64,000 nt of DNA from an uncultured Oscillospiraceae bacterium (lineage in GTDB: Bacteria > Bacillota > Clostridia > Oscillospirales > Oscillospiraceae), in the NCBI GenBank assembly GCA_910585155.1, contig CAJUEC010000009.1, positions 17,644-81,643 on the forward strand. The letters run 5' to 3'. Each line of letters begins with the position of its first letter. The first letter of the stretch is position 1. Positions 15,491-23,806 of this stretch are shown one piece after another. The notes below the pieces were generated by a model that saw only the letters and a list, made by a program, of their open reading frames with translations, was not told the DNA's origin and made no database searches. Both the position numbers and the translations under genes were made by a program.

Positions 15491-15529
15491 GCTACCACAA
15501 TGGATGGTATAAACATAGCCTGTACACAA

Positions 15530-15558
15530 ATTGTACTTCAAAATCCACGTCGTGTCAA
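15530..15558 (-). promoter_or_regulatory. Strong promoter of the structured-RNA/XRE transcript
   Basis: On the minus strand TTGACA (15558-15553) and TACAAT (15535-15530) are separated by 17 bases. Transcription would start near 15523, giving a leader of about 285 bases before the XRE start. Confidence 0.82.
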
Positions 15559-15634
15559 TCATTTTTATAAAAAAACCGACGGCAAATCAAAAGAAATGCC
15601 GCCGGGCTGTGGACTAGCTCCAAATCAGGATGGG

Positions 15635-15871
15635 TCAGGGATTAACGGGAACCCAGTCGGTGAGCCAGATACCCTTGGTGATGGACCACAGGCGCATCTC
15701 CTCCACACCGTTGTTTGTCCTAAAATACCAGCGGACCTCCTCATAGCGGGCGGAAATCCCCCCCTCGTCCCCGTCGGGCACGGGAGAAGCCAGGGCCGGG
15801 GCCACGCCGGCGGTGAGCAGGGTCACGGCGCACAGCAGGGCGGCGACGCCGGTCAGGATACGCTTCTTCAC
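15635..15871 (-). CDS. Small exported protein linked to a BlaR1-like gene
   Basis: This 78-residue product has a clear signal peptide (MKKRILTGVAALLCAVTLLT, likely cleaved after APALA near residue 28). The mature part is about 50 residues with an aromatic-rich core EEVRWYFRTNNGVEEMRLW. There is no known domain. Its start overlaps the stop of the BlaR1-like gene by 4 bp, so it is the third gene of the blaI-blaR1 operon. It might be the envelope factor whose amount the sensor controls, or the sensor's ligand. Function not recognised. Confidence 0.75.
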   Translation of the reverse strand: MKKRILTGVAALLCAVTLLTAGVAPALASPVPDGDEGGISARYEEVRWYFRTNNGVEEMRLWSITKGIWLTDWVPVNP

Positions 15872-17022
15872 TCAGACTCAACCTCCTCAAAAATGCGTAA
15901 ATATTGATATTCCTCCGAGGTAACTTGCTCCTCGGAAAGATACTTGATAAATACATAATTCTTGTATAGCTTATATCGGCCATCGGACGTCTTGAAGATA
16001 AAGGAGGAAAATTCCCCCTCACCGGCCTCAAGGTCCACAAAATCTTCCTTATAATAGATGCCGGGTCCATCAGTAAAGCTCTCCGCAGGTGGTGCGCTGG
16101 CGGGCTGGAGCATCACCAGGTAGGACAGGACAAACACAGCAGTCAGAACCAGCCACTGCGCCGCCTTCCAGACGGGGCGGGGCTTTCTGTTCGCCTGGGC
16201 GATGCTCACCTCAATCCGCTGTCCCAAAACCGTATCGCGGCCAACGGCGGGAGACTCGTCCGGCGCCAGCAGCAGATATCGCTTGCTGACGATCCGCCTG
16301 GCCATTCTCACCAGCATCTCCAGGTATTCTTCCCGCTCCTCGCTGCTCATGTGCTCCGTCACCTTGGCGTCACATCGGAACTCCAGCAGCGCGTAGACGT
16401 CCTTGCGGATGAAATAGGCCGCAGGGTTCCACCACAGCGCCGCCGACAGCAGGCCGAAGAAAACCTTGATCTGGGCGTCATGAGTCCGAATGTGCTGGGC
16501 CTCATGGGCGAGGACCAATTCCACATCGTGCTCCGACATCTCCAGAACAGGGAGATAGATGGTGGGGCGAAAAATCCCAGACACATAGGGCGCCTCCACG
16601 TCGGGCGAGACCAGCACAGGACAGCCTACCTGGAGCCGCCGGGCCGCCCCCTCCACGAGGGGGTCTTCCACCACGGCATAGCCCCGGCTCTTCCTGTGCG
16701 CCCAGAGCATGAGCAGGAGATCAACCCCCACCGCAATCACCGCCCCAATGCCCCACACCGCCAGCGCAAGCTGGCTGATAGACCAGTTGGTTCGGAAAAA
16801 CTGCTGGGCCGTCCCCAGGACGCTCCAAGAACGCACGGCATAAGTAAATGATGGTATCTCAATCGGCAGAACCAGCCGGACGGCGGCAAAGGCGCACACC
16901 AGCAGCAGCGCAGACACACCGCTCCGTTTGAGAAGCGGAGTGTTCCTGCGCGCCATGTGCACAACAACCGCCGCGAGACTGTAGAGGACAACGCCGGAAA
17001 TCAGAGAGGGCAAGGAGATCAT
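15868..17022 (-). CDS. BlaR1/MecR1-like M56 membrane metalloprotease sensor
   Basis: This 384-residue protein has transmembrane helices near 5-25, 35-55, 85-108 and 285-305. A cytoplasmic M56 zinc protease domain contains HEAQH (173-177). The BlaR1 penicillin-binding sensor is absent: only about 75 residues follow the last helix. The paired BlaI-type repressor lies immediately upstream (4-bp overlap). In known systems an extracellular signal triggers the protease, which then leads to repressor cleavage. The short outer tail argues against beta-lactam sensing and for an envelope-stress or peptide cue. Confidence 0.85.
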   Translation of the reverse strand: MISLPSLISGVVLYSLAAVVVHMARRNTPLLKRSGVSALLLVCAFAAVRLVLPIEIPSFTYAVRSWSVLGTAQQFFRTNWSISQLALAVWGIGAVIAVGVDLLLMLWAHRKSRGYAVVEDPLVEGAARRLQVGCPVLVSPDVEAPYVSGIFRPTIYLPVLEMSEHDVELVLAHEAQHIRTHDAQIKVFFGLLSAALWWNPAAYFIRKDVYALLEFRCDAKVTEHMSSEEREEYLEMLVRMARRIVSKRYLLLAPDESPAVGRDTVLGQRIEVSIAQANRKPRPVWKAAQWLVLTAVFVLSYLVMLQPASAPPAESFTDGPGIYYKEDFVDLEAGEGEFSSFIFKTSDGRYKLYKNYVFIKYLSEEQVTSEEYQYLRIFEEVESE

Positions 17023-17423
17023 TGTTCTGTTTCCTGCTCCCTCGCAGATGCCAGCTCTTTCTTCCGCTCACTCAGCAGCTTTTCCAGCTCGTCCACTGTC
17101 TCCATGGTGAGCTCATCGTTTTGCAGAAGCATAGAGACATACAGGGGGATGGACTTCTCGCCCTTTCCCCGGAGGAGCAGGTTGGAAAAATAGCCCGCCC
17201 GGGTGATGTTGACGTCGTACAGCCGCCCATAGGTCTTTGTCCTCTTGACGAATCCTGCCTCGCGAATCGCCTCCTTCTTCAGCAAGCTGTTGAGCAGGAT
17301 ATGAATGGTGTTGGGGCTCCAGCTGGGGTTGTCGGCCTGCTCCAGGATCTCGAAGCGCGCCAAGGGGCGCCCCGCCTGCCACAGAGTCTCCATGAGCTCC
17401 AGCTCGCTTTTTGTTAAATTCAC
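17019..17423 (-). CDS. BlaI/MecI-family repressor
   Basis: This 134-residue protein has an N-terminal winged helix (LTKSELELMETLWQAGRPLA through WSPNTIHILLNSLLKKEAI) and a C-terminal dimerisation helix, the standard BlaI layout. The start is a GTG, supported by GAGGAGG five bases upstream. A TTGACA/TATAAT promoter lies upstream, and it is cotranscribed with the M56 sensor and the small exported protein. Family members bind palindromes over their own promoter and are removed by proteolysis. Confidence 0.9.
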   Translation of the reverse strand: MNLTKSELELMETLWQAGRPLARFEILEQADNPSWSPNTIHILLNSLLKKEAIREAGFVKRTKTYGRLYDVNITRAGYFSNLLLRGKGEKSIPLYVSMLLQNDELTMETVDELEKLLSERKKELASAREQETEQ

Positions 17424-17460
17424 GGTGTCCTCCTCTTCGGATGATGTTTACCCCATCCAA

Positions 17461-17488
17461 ATTATATCTTTTTCTTCCCATATGTCAA
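17461..17488 (-). promoter_or_regulatory. Promoter of the blaI-blaR1-like operon
   Basis: On the minus strand TTGACA (17488-17483) and TATAAT (17466-17461) are separated by 16 bases. A CATATG-containing segment directly follows the -35 and could be part of the repressor operator. Confidence 0.8.
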
Positions 17489-17805
17489 GAGGTTATCCGC
17501 AAATTGGGCCGAATTTTTCCGCCCGTCCGCCCTGGTTCCGGCCCGCCCGCCCCGGACGCAGAGGCGCGGCGGAAGCCCTGCCCCTTGTGGAAACCTCCTG
17601 AAAACGGGATCTCTACGTCTTTAGTATAAACGAAAATGAAAAAAAATCAAGATTTTGATAAAAATTTTTTCATTTGATCTTATTGAAAACCGGCGGCCTG
17701 CCAGCAGTGAGATTTTCCCCGCCGGCCAAAAAAACGCCGGTCGGGCCCGCCGCCGATCTTCACGCCGGGCCGGCTCCCTCCGCGCCCAGGAACCGTTTCG
17801 CGCTA

Positions 17806-17835
17806 TTGACACTAAAATGAAGAGAATGGTATAAT
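17806..17835 (+). promoter_or_regulatory. Promoter of the hybrid kinase/solute-binding operon
   Basis: TTGACA (17806-17811) and TATAAT (17830-17835) are 18 bases apart. The transcript has a leader of about 120 bases before the kinase start. Confidence 0.82.
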
Positions 17836-17962
17836 GAAGCGGGCTCCCAGCAGGGCCCGGCTCAGCAGGCGAGGCCGGGGCTCCCCCAGCCGGCGGAGCC
17901 CCCCATCATTCTGCCTGAGAACCTGCATGCTCAGCGGGAAGCGCAGGTTCTGAACGCTCGAA

Positions 17963-20548
17963 ATGGAGATCATGAAAATGAGACAGAAGCCAGCTCAGTC
18001 GGAACGCCGGAGAGGTTCCTTTCTCCCCCTTTCCATTGTGCTCATTTTTTGTGTTTTCGGTACAATTGTCTATGGCGTCGCCCAGAAAACCTCCCGAGAA
18101 ATGTCCTCCTCCGCTATTCAGAACCTCAGCGAGAGCCTGGATCTGATCCAGTGCACCATTGAGGCCATTCTGAGCAACGAGGCGGAATTCCAGGCCCTCC
18201 TGGCCCAGGAGCTGGCCCGGGCGGAGGACCCGGCGGAGTATATCCGAACCTATGAGATCAACCAAACGATGGCGCGGCTGTCGCTGATCCTCGCGGGGGA
18301 GACGGAGGGGGTCTCCAACACCGGTGGAACCTTCACGGCGGAGGAGCTGGATTTTTCCGCCGGGGGAACGGTGGGGGACATGCCGGTCTCCCGCTCCTAT
18401 CTCAATTACATGGGCACGTGGGCCTACACCCTGAAATGCCCTGTGGAGAAGGACGGCCAAGAGATCGGAACGCTGTATGTGGAGTACATCTACGACACCA
18501 TCGACCGCTCCCTCCCCCCGGAGGGCTTCTACAACAAGCAGGCGTCGCTGTATATCATGGACGCGGAGAGCCAGAGGTTCGTCCTGAAGCCCAAGGGCAT
18601 GGGGCAGCGCAACGCTGGCCACCTCAACCTGGACGACTTCTATCGGGCCAACAGCATTGACGACCCGGAGATCCGGGCGGAGGTAACCCAGTGCCTGGCC
18701 GACGGGCGGGATATCCTGTTCTACCACGACATCCGGGGCGAGGACGCCCTCAGCTACATGTGGTCCGTCAACGGCGGGACCATCTTCCTGGTGGGGTACG
18801 TGCCGGTGGCCGCCATCCAGCAGGAGGGCAGAACGGTCAATCAGAGCATCATCATCGTGGTTACCGCCATGCTGGCCGCCTTCCTGCTGTGCGTGGTCCT
18901 GTACTACCTCAGCTGGAGGCAGCAGGAACGGCTCCGAGAGGAGCGGGAGCAGGAGCGCAGGCTCCACAACCGGCAGCTGGCGGAGGCTCTGAAGGCCGCC
19001 CAGATCGCCAGCAACTCCAAAACCACCTTCCTGTCCAACATGTCCCACGACATCCGCACCCCCATGAACGCAGTCCTGGGGTTCACCACCCTGCTGGCCC
19101 GGGACGCGGAGGACCCGGCGAGGGTGCGGGATTACACCAGAAAGATCACCGCCTCCGGCCAGCACCTGCTCAGCCTCATCAACGACATCCTGGACGTGTC
19201 CAAGATCGAGAGCGGCAAGGTGGTGCTCAACTTCGAGCGGTTCGAGCTCAGCGGCGTGGTCTCCTCTGTGGACGCCATCATCCAGCCCATGGCCCGGGCC
19301 AAGGGACAGGCGTTCCACGTGGAGGTGTCCGGCATCCGCCACGAATATCTGGTGGGGGACGAGACCCGCATCAACCAGGTTCTCATCAACCTTCTCTCCA
19401 ACGCCGTCAAGTACACCCAGGAGGGCGGGCAGATCTGGCTGCGCATCATCGGGCTCAAGCCCCGCTCCAGCTCCTTTGAGCACGTTCGGATCGAGGTGGA
19501 GGACAACGGCTACGGCATGACGCCGGAATACCTGAAAACCATTTTCGACGCCTTTACCCGGGCGGAAAACAGCACCACCAACAAGGTGCAGGGCACCGGG
19601 CTGGGCATGGCCATCACCAAGAGCATTGTGGAGCTCATGGGCGGCACCATCGAGGTCACCAGCCAGGTGGGTCAAGGCTCCCTCTTTCAGGTGGAGCTGG
19701 AGCTGCGCATCCAGGAGGACCGCAGAGACCAGCAGTTCTGGAAGGAGCGGGGGGTCTCCCGGGTGCTGGCGGTGGAGCAGGACGCCGGCGGCCGGGACAA
19801 CATCCAGGCCCTCATGGCGGACACAGAGGTCCAGGTGGACGCCGCGCTGGGGCTGGACGAGGCCCTGGCCCGCATTCAAGGCGGCGCGGACTATCAAATG
19901 GTCCTGCTGGACTGGGATATGCCGGGGCTGGACGGCCTCCAGGCGGCTCAAATGCTGCGGGACGCCCTCCCTGGCGGCGCTCCCATTCTGCTCCTGGCGG
20001 AATACGGCGACCAGGAGGTGGAGCGGGCCCTCCGGGTCAGCCGCACCGGAATGCTCCCAAAGCCGTTTTTTGCCGCCGCCCTCCGAGAGCGGGTGGAGGA
20101 GCTGTGGAGCGGCGGGGAGGCTCCGCCGGCCCTCGAGGCCGCCCACAGCCTGGAGGGACTCCGCTTCCTGGCCGCTGAGGACAACGAGATCAACGCCGAG
20201 ATTCTGTCGGAGCTTCTGGAGCTGGAAAACGCCGCCTGTGAGATTGTGGAAAACGGCCGCCTGGCGGTGGAGCGCTTCCAGCGCTCCCAGCCGGGGGAGT
20301 TTGACGCGGTGCTGATGGACGTTCAAATGCCGGTGATGAACGGCCACGACGCGGCCCGGGCCATCCGTTCCCTGGACCGGCCGGACGCGGGGCGCATCCC
20401 CATCATCGCCATGACGGCCAACGCCTTTGCCGAGGACGAAAAGGCGGCGCTGGACGCCGGCATGGACGCCCACGTATCCAAGCCGCTGGACATTGAGCTT
20501 TTGAAGCGGGTAATTGGACGATGTGTGAAAGGACGAGGAGCACCATGA
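17963..20548 (+). CDS. Hybrid sensor histidine kinase with two receiver domains
   Basis: This 861-residue kinase has a transmembrane helix at 21-40, a Cache-like extracellular sensor (about 45-295), a second helix (296-317), and a HisKA domain with SHDIRTPMN (H362). A HATPase follows (DETRINQVLINLLSNAVKYT, then GTGLGMAITKSIVELM). Receiver 1 (about 625-735) keeps the Asp in DWDMPG and the KPF lysine, but its N-terminal acidic pocket is degraded to VEQD. Receiver 2 (about 742-855) is canonical (AEDNEIN, LMDVQMP, SKPLD). No output domain or HPt is attached, so a partner must be encoded elsewhere. The downstream solute-binding lipoprotein overlaps by 4 bp and may present the ligand to the sensor. 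Confidence 0.9.
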   Translation: MEIMKMRQKPAQSERRRGSFLPLSIVLIFCVFGTIVYGVAQKTSREMSSSAIQNLSESLDLIQCTIEAILSNEAEFQALLAQELARAEDPAEYIRTYEINQTMARLSLILAGETEGVSNTGGTFTAEELDFSAGGTVGDMPVSRSYLNYMGTWAYTLKCPVEKDGQEIGTLYVEYIYDTIDRSLPPEGFYNKQASLYIMDAESQRFVLKPKGMGQRNAGHLNLDDFYRANSIDDPEIRAEVTQCLADGRDILFYHDIRGEDALSYMWSVNGGTIFLVGYVPVAAIQQEGRTVNQSIIIVVTAMLAAFLLCVVLYYLSWRQQERLREEREQERRLHNRQLAEALKAAQIASNSKTTFLSNMSHDIRTPMNAVLGFTTLLARDAEDPARVRDYTRKITASGQHLLSLINDILDVSKIESGKVVLNFERFELSGVVSSVDAIIQPMARAKGQAFHVEVSGIRHEYLVGDETRINQVLINLLSNAVKYTQEGGQIWLRIIGLKPRSSSFEHVRIEVEDNGYGMTPEYLKTIFDAFTRAENSTTNKVQGTGLGMAITKSIVELMGGTIEVTSQVGQGSLFQVELELRIQEDRRDQQFWKERGVSRVLAVEQDAGGRDNIQALMADTEVQVDAALGLDEALARIQGGADYQMVLLDWDMPGLDGLQAAQMLRDALPGGAPILLLAEYGDQEVERALRVSRTGMLPKPFFAAALRERVEELWSGGEAPPALEAAHSLEGLRFLAAEDNEINAEILSELLELENAACEIVENGRLAVERFQRSQPGEFDAVLMDVQMPVMNGHDAARAIRSLDRPDAGRIPIIAMTANAFAEDEKAALDAGMDAHVSKPLDIELLKRVIGRCVKGRGAP

Positions 20549-21867
20549 AAAGGCATACGCAAAACAGGCTGCGCAGGTGGACGGCTGTCTGTCTGGCGTG
20601 GCTTGTCCTTCTATCCCTGCCGGCCTGCGGCCAGACGGAGGCGGACAAAAATCTGCTGCCCTCCAAGGCGGTCTCCGACCGGGTGGTCAACCTGTTCGGC
20701 CCCATGGAAAAAATTGAGCCGGACGCGGAAAATGTGGCCCGGACCGCCGCGGACCTCACCGTAGCCATGGCGGAACAGGAGCTGGGGCTGACCGTGGCCT
20801 ACAGCACCTACACCGCAGAGGACTACCAGGACAGAACCTACGACGAGGTGGCTTTGAGCCGGGTGCGCAGTAATCTGGACGACCTGTACCTGCTCAACCC
20901 GGACACCATCTCGATTCTGGGGACGGAGGGCAGGCTGGCGGACCTGTCCGGGCTGGACAGCGCCAAAAATCTGCGGGATATCATCCGCACCGCCAACACA
21001 GTGGACGGCAAGCTGGTGGCCATCCCCCAGGAGGTGGTGGCCTACGGCCTGTTCGTCAACATGGATCTGTTTGAACAGTACAATCTGGAGCTGCCGGAGA
21101 CGCCGGAGGAATTTCTGGAGTGCTGCCGGGTGTTCCAGGAGAACGGAATCGAAATCCCCGTGGGGGCCAACCGCTGGTGGCTGGAGACCTTTGTGTTCGC
21201 CCAGGCCTACGCTGATCTCTACAACGGCGGCAGTACCGAGGCGGAGATCGCCGCCCTCAACAGCGGGGAGGCCCGGTACAGCGACTATATGCGCCCCGGC
21301 TTCCAGTTTTTGCAGACTCTGATTGACTGCGGCTATATTGATGCGGAACGGGCCGCCGTCAGCGAGGCGATCGAGGGGGAGCGGGCAGATTTCCTGGCGG
21401 GGAAAACCCCCATCGTCATGGCCTACTGGGGGGCGGCCAACGCGGAAACCGCATACGGAAAGACGGACTTCGAAATGCGGGTCATCGGCTTCCCCAGCAG
21501 CCGGGGCCAGATGCCCGTGATGTCCATGACCGGCTTTGCCGTGGGCGCCGACGCCGAGCACCGGGAGGACGCCATGCTCGCCCTGGACGTCATGGTCTCC
21601 GACAAAGCCCTTCAGACCTACGCGGAGACCAACCGGGTCATCTCCCCCTCCAAAAACGTGAAGGTGGACTGCGTCCCCGCCCTGAAGCCCCTCAGTGACA
21701 GGATCGAGGAGGGGGTGTACGTCCTGGGCTCCAACGCGGGCATGCATGTGGAGCAGTGGGGCAACACCTGCCTCATCGTCCGGGAGCTGCTGAACGGCGC
21801 CACGGTGGAGCAGTGCATGGCGTCCTTTGACCGGCTCCAGGACCAGGCCCTGGGCCAAACCCCCTGA
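20545..21867 (+). CDS. Family 1 extracellular solute-binding lipoprotein
   Basis: This 440-residue protein has lipobox LPAC with Cys at residue 28. The rest is a type-1 (MalE/UgpB-like) binding fold with TISILGTEGRLADLS, IPQEVVAYGLFVNMDLFEQY and a late MPVMSMTGFAVG. The start at ATG 20545 overlaps the kinase stop (ATGA) and has GAGGAG upstream; a longer in-frame start lies inside the kinase gene. No permease or ATPase is adjacent. Being translationally coupled to a Cache-type hybrid kinase suggests it is a sensing accessory, though it could feed a distant ABC importer. Confidence 0.88.
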   Translation: MKRHTQNRLRRWTAVCLAWLVLLSLPACGQTEADKNLLPSKAVSDRVVNLFGPMEKIEPDAENVARTAADLTVAMAEQELGLTVAYSTYTAEDYQDRTYDEVALSRVRSNLDDLYLLNPDTISILGTEGRLADLSGLDSAKNLRDIIRTANTVDGKLVAIPQEVVAYGLFVNMDLFEQYNLELPETPEEFLECCRVFQENGIEIPVGANRWWLETFVFAQAYADLYNGGSTEAEIAALNSGEARYSDYMRPGFQFLQTLIDCGYIDAERAAVSEAIEGERADFLAGKTPIVMAYWGAANAETAYGKTDFEMRVIGFPSSRGQMPVMSMTGFAVGADAEHREDAMLALDVMVSDKALQTYAETNRVISPSKNVKVDCVPALKPLSDRIEEGVYVLGSNAGMHVEQWGNTCLIVRELLNGATVEQCMASFDRLQDQALGQTP

Positions 21868-21888
21868 CCCTGCGCCGGAGCGGATTGG

Positions 21889-22048
21889 GGAAGGACTGAT
21901 TAAATCGGCAAAGGCGATTTGCGAGAGATTTTGCGTCAGGATGCGGCGCAATTTCGCAGGAATAATTGTGTTTATTTCAAGAAATTGCAACAAGATCCTG
22001 GCGCAAAAGCTCCACAAAGCGCCGCAGGCGCATTTAATCAGTGCTTCC
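21889..22048. repeat. MITE-like imperfect palindrome of 160 bp
   Basis: The ends are inverted repeats: GGAAGGACTGATTAAAT at the left and the complement of GGAAGCACTGATTAAAT at the right. The arms remain alignable for about 45 bases inward (for example GAGATTTTGCGTCAGGAT against the complement of ATCCTGGCGCAAAAGCTC), so transcripts would form a long hairpin. It lies just after the solute-binding gene and before its terminator, and has no coding capacity. Confidence 0.65.
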
Positions 22049-22055
22049 TTAGTTG

Positions 22056-22103
22056 AACAACAGCGGCGGGCCAAAGCGTTTGCTTTGGCCCGCCGCTGTT
22101 GTT
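22056..22103. terminator. Bidirectional terminator-like hairpin between the solute-binding gene and rpiB
   Basis: A perfect 22-bp inverted repeat with a 4-base loop (GTTT) spans these bases. Its arms begin AACAACAGCGG and end CCGCTGTTGTT. The converging genes on both sides fit a shared terminator, although no T-run follows. Confidence 0.7.
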
Positions 22104-22177
22104 CCGGCTGTTACCATTTTTCATGACTTTGTCCCGCGCAGCGGCCATCAAACCGTTTTTGCCCGCTGAAAGCCTGG

Positions 22178-22615
22178 TCAGCGCTCCGCCTCCATGATCT
22201 TGTCCACCCGGCGCTGGTGGCGTCCGCCCTCAAACTCCGTAGCCAGGAACACGTCCAAAATGCGCTGGGCCAGATTGCCCCCGGTGACCCCCGCCCCCAT
22301 GGCCAGCACGTTGGCGTCGTTGTGGCGGCGGGTCATCTCGGCAGACAGCGGCTCGTGGCACAGTGCGCAGCGCACCCCCCGCACCTTGTTGGCGGCGATG
22401 CTCATGCCGATGCCGGTGGTGCACAGCACCACCCCCCGCTGGCAGGTCCCCTCCGCCACCAGCCGGGCGGCGGCCAGACCGAAGTCCGGGTAGTCGCAGC
22501 TGTCCGTGCTGTGGGCGCCGCAGTCGGTGACCTCGTGGCCCTGCTCCAGCAGATGGGCCTTCAGCCGCTCCTTCAGCTCATAAGCGCCATGGTCGCAGGC
22601 AATGGAAATTTTCAT
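22178..22615 (-). CDS. rpiB: Ribose-5-phosphate isomerase B
   Basis: This 145-residue protein is the expected RpiB length. It has MKISIACDHGAYELKERL at the N-terminus, catalytic Cys in VVLCTTGIGMSIAANK, and RHNDANVLAMGA, all conserved in RpiB/LacAB proteins. It interconverts ribose-5-phosphate and ribulose-5-phosphate in the pentose phosphate pathway. It follows the PHP-domain phosphatase gene with a 17-bp gap on the same strand. LacA/B-type isomerases are related, but a single subunit of this length with the RpiB signature favours RpiB. Confidence 0.95.
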   Translation of the reverse strand: MKISIACDHGAYELKERLKAHLLEQGHEVTDCGAHSTDSCDYPDFGLAAARLVAEGTCQRGVVLCTTGIGMSIAANKVRGVRCALCHEPLSAEMTRRHNDANVLAMGAGVTGGNLAQRILDVFLATEFEGGRHQRRVDKIMEAER

Positions 22616-22632
22616 GGAACAAATCCCTCCGT

Positions 22633-23448
22633 TTACAGTTTGTGGAGCACCGGCCTGCGGCGCTCATAGGTGGTTACACTGTCAAAGCCCGCCGCCTGGA
22701 TCATCTCCAGCGCCTGGGGGATGCCGCGGGCCACGTCCTCCGGCCGGTGGGCGTCCGCCCCCACGGTGACCAGCCTGCCGCCGCACTCCCGGAACCACCG
22801 CAGCAGCGGGGGCCAGGAGGCCAGGTCAGCGCCATGCCAGACGTTCACCTCCATGGCGTGGTCCGTCCTGGCCATCTCGGTGAAAATGGCCCTCACCCGC
22901 TCCTCATAGTCCTCCATGGTCAGGTCGACCCCGTCCTTTCGGATATAGCGCAGCGGATAGCTGATATGGGCCAGGCTGTCGTAGCAGTCGGGCAGCCGGG
23001 TGACCAAGGTCAAGGTGTGCTCCAGGGTCGACTCCATAGCCCGGCGGGCCAGCGCCTCATTTCCCCGGTAGTCGGTCATGTCCAGCAGATCGTTGCTGTG
23101 AAACCCAATCCAGTTGTGGAGGGAGCCCAGCACAAAATCCAGCTCCTCCCCGCCCTGGGCCAGGGCGGCCCGGGCGGCCTCCGGGTCATAGGGCGCGGAG
23201 CCCAGCTCCAGCCCCAGGCGGAGGGTCAGCCTGTCCCCCAACGATCTTTTGACCTGGCGATACTGTTCCTTGGCTGCGGCCCAGTCAAAGGGGGCCGCGG
23301 GAAGGCCGTCATAGTCCAGCAGGTCGTGGTGGTCGGAGACGCAGAACTCGCGCAGTCCGGCTTCCAGGGCGGCGCGGGCCATCTCCGCCAACGGCACATC
23401 GCAGTCGGGAGATATCTGAGAATGGCTGTGGATGTCGCAGAGATACAT
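22633..23448 (-). CDS. PHP-domain phosphoesterase, histidinol-phosphatase (HisK) type
   Basis: This 271-residue PHP protein has metal ligands in DIHSHSQISPDC, CVSDHHDLLDY, LGLELGS, VLGSLHNW and TVGADAHRPEDV, matching the HisK/YtvP class. Those enzymes hydrolyse histidinol phosphate in the cytoplasm; some relatives act on other phosphate esters, and no his genes are nearby, so the exact substrate is uncertain. ATG 23448 is used because GAGGTGA lies six bases upstream; a TTG two codons earlier is an alternative. Cotranscribed with rpiB. Confidence 0.87.
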   Translation of the reverse strand: MYLCDIHSHSQISPDCDVPLAEMARAALEAGLREFCVSDHHDLLDYDGLPAAPFDWAAAKEQYRQVKRSLGDRLTLRLGLELGSAPYDPEAARAALAQGGEELDFVLGSLHNWIGFHSNDLLDMTDYRGNEALARRAMESTLEHTLTLVTRLPDCYDSLAHISYPLRYIRKDGVDLTMEDYEERVRAIFTEMARTDHAMEVNVWHGADLASWPPLLRWFRECGGRLVTVGADAHRPEDVARGIPQALEMIQAAGFDSVTTYERRRPVLHKL

Positions 23449-23481
23449 GGTCAATCACCTCTTCAGAGTGCCCTTTCGGTC

Positions 23482-23805
23482 AAATCGAGGCTCAGTCAAG
23501 TAGGTTCGATTTGGAATTGCAGACGCAGCGGAATGACTGAGCTTTCGGCGCAAACCGGGAACCCAACGGCCTGAAAAGGCCGTTGGGAAAGGAGGAGCAA
23601 GGGAGTGAGCAGAGCTTTCGCCGCCCTTAAGCGGAAGCGAAGCCGAGCGGACTTTGCGACGACGCAGCGAGGGATATGGAGCTTGCGAAAATACGCCCTC
23701 TTACCCAAATCGAAGCCCAGCGAAGTGGGTTCGATTTGGAATTGTAGACGCAGCGGAATGACCGAGGCTTCGGCAAAGCCGGAAGCGAGGGATATGGAGC
23801 TTGCG
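23482..23805. repeat. Direct-repeat cluster between the PHP phosphatase and PMT genes
   Basis: Two diverged copies of a roughly 80-base unit occur at 23482-23560 and 23707-23792. Both contain GGTTCGATTTGGAATTG, then AGACGCAGCGGAATGAC. A second motif, CGAGGGATATGGAGCTTGCG, is present at 23668-23687 and 23786-23805. The last copy abuts the PMT stop codon. This 350-base stretch has no credible gene; it looks like intergenic sequence that grew by duplication. Confidence 0.7.
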
Positions 23806-23806
23806 T

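Larger units (their letters stand above)
17424..17962. other. Divergent intergenic region between the blaI-like operon and the hybrid kinase
   Basis: This 539-base region holds the minus-strand promoter at 17461-17488, an AT-rich patch near 17620-17690, the plus-strand promoter at 17806-17835 and a GC-rich leader of about 120 bases. The leader can form hairpins, including AGAACCTGC with GCAGGTTCT (17918-17954). No gene is seen. Confidence 0.6.

Noticed and set aside
15635..15871. Small exported ORF as spurious
   Set aside because: A proper signal peptide and 4-bp overlap with the sensor gene made me keep it as a gene.
17906..20473. 855-codon minus-strand frame over the hybrid kinase
   Set aside because: Shadow of the kinase; no recognisable domain.
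23482..23805. CRISPR or integron-type repeat
   Set aside because: Only two diverged long copies, no regular spacing and no associated genes.
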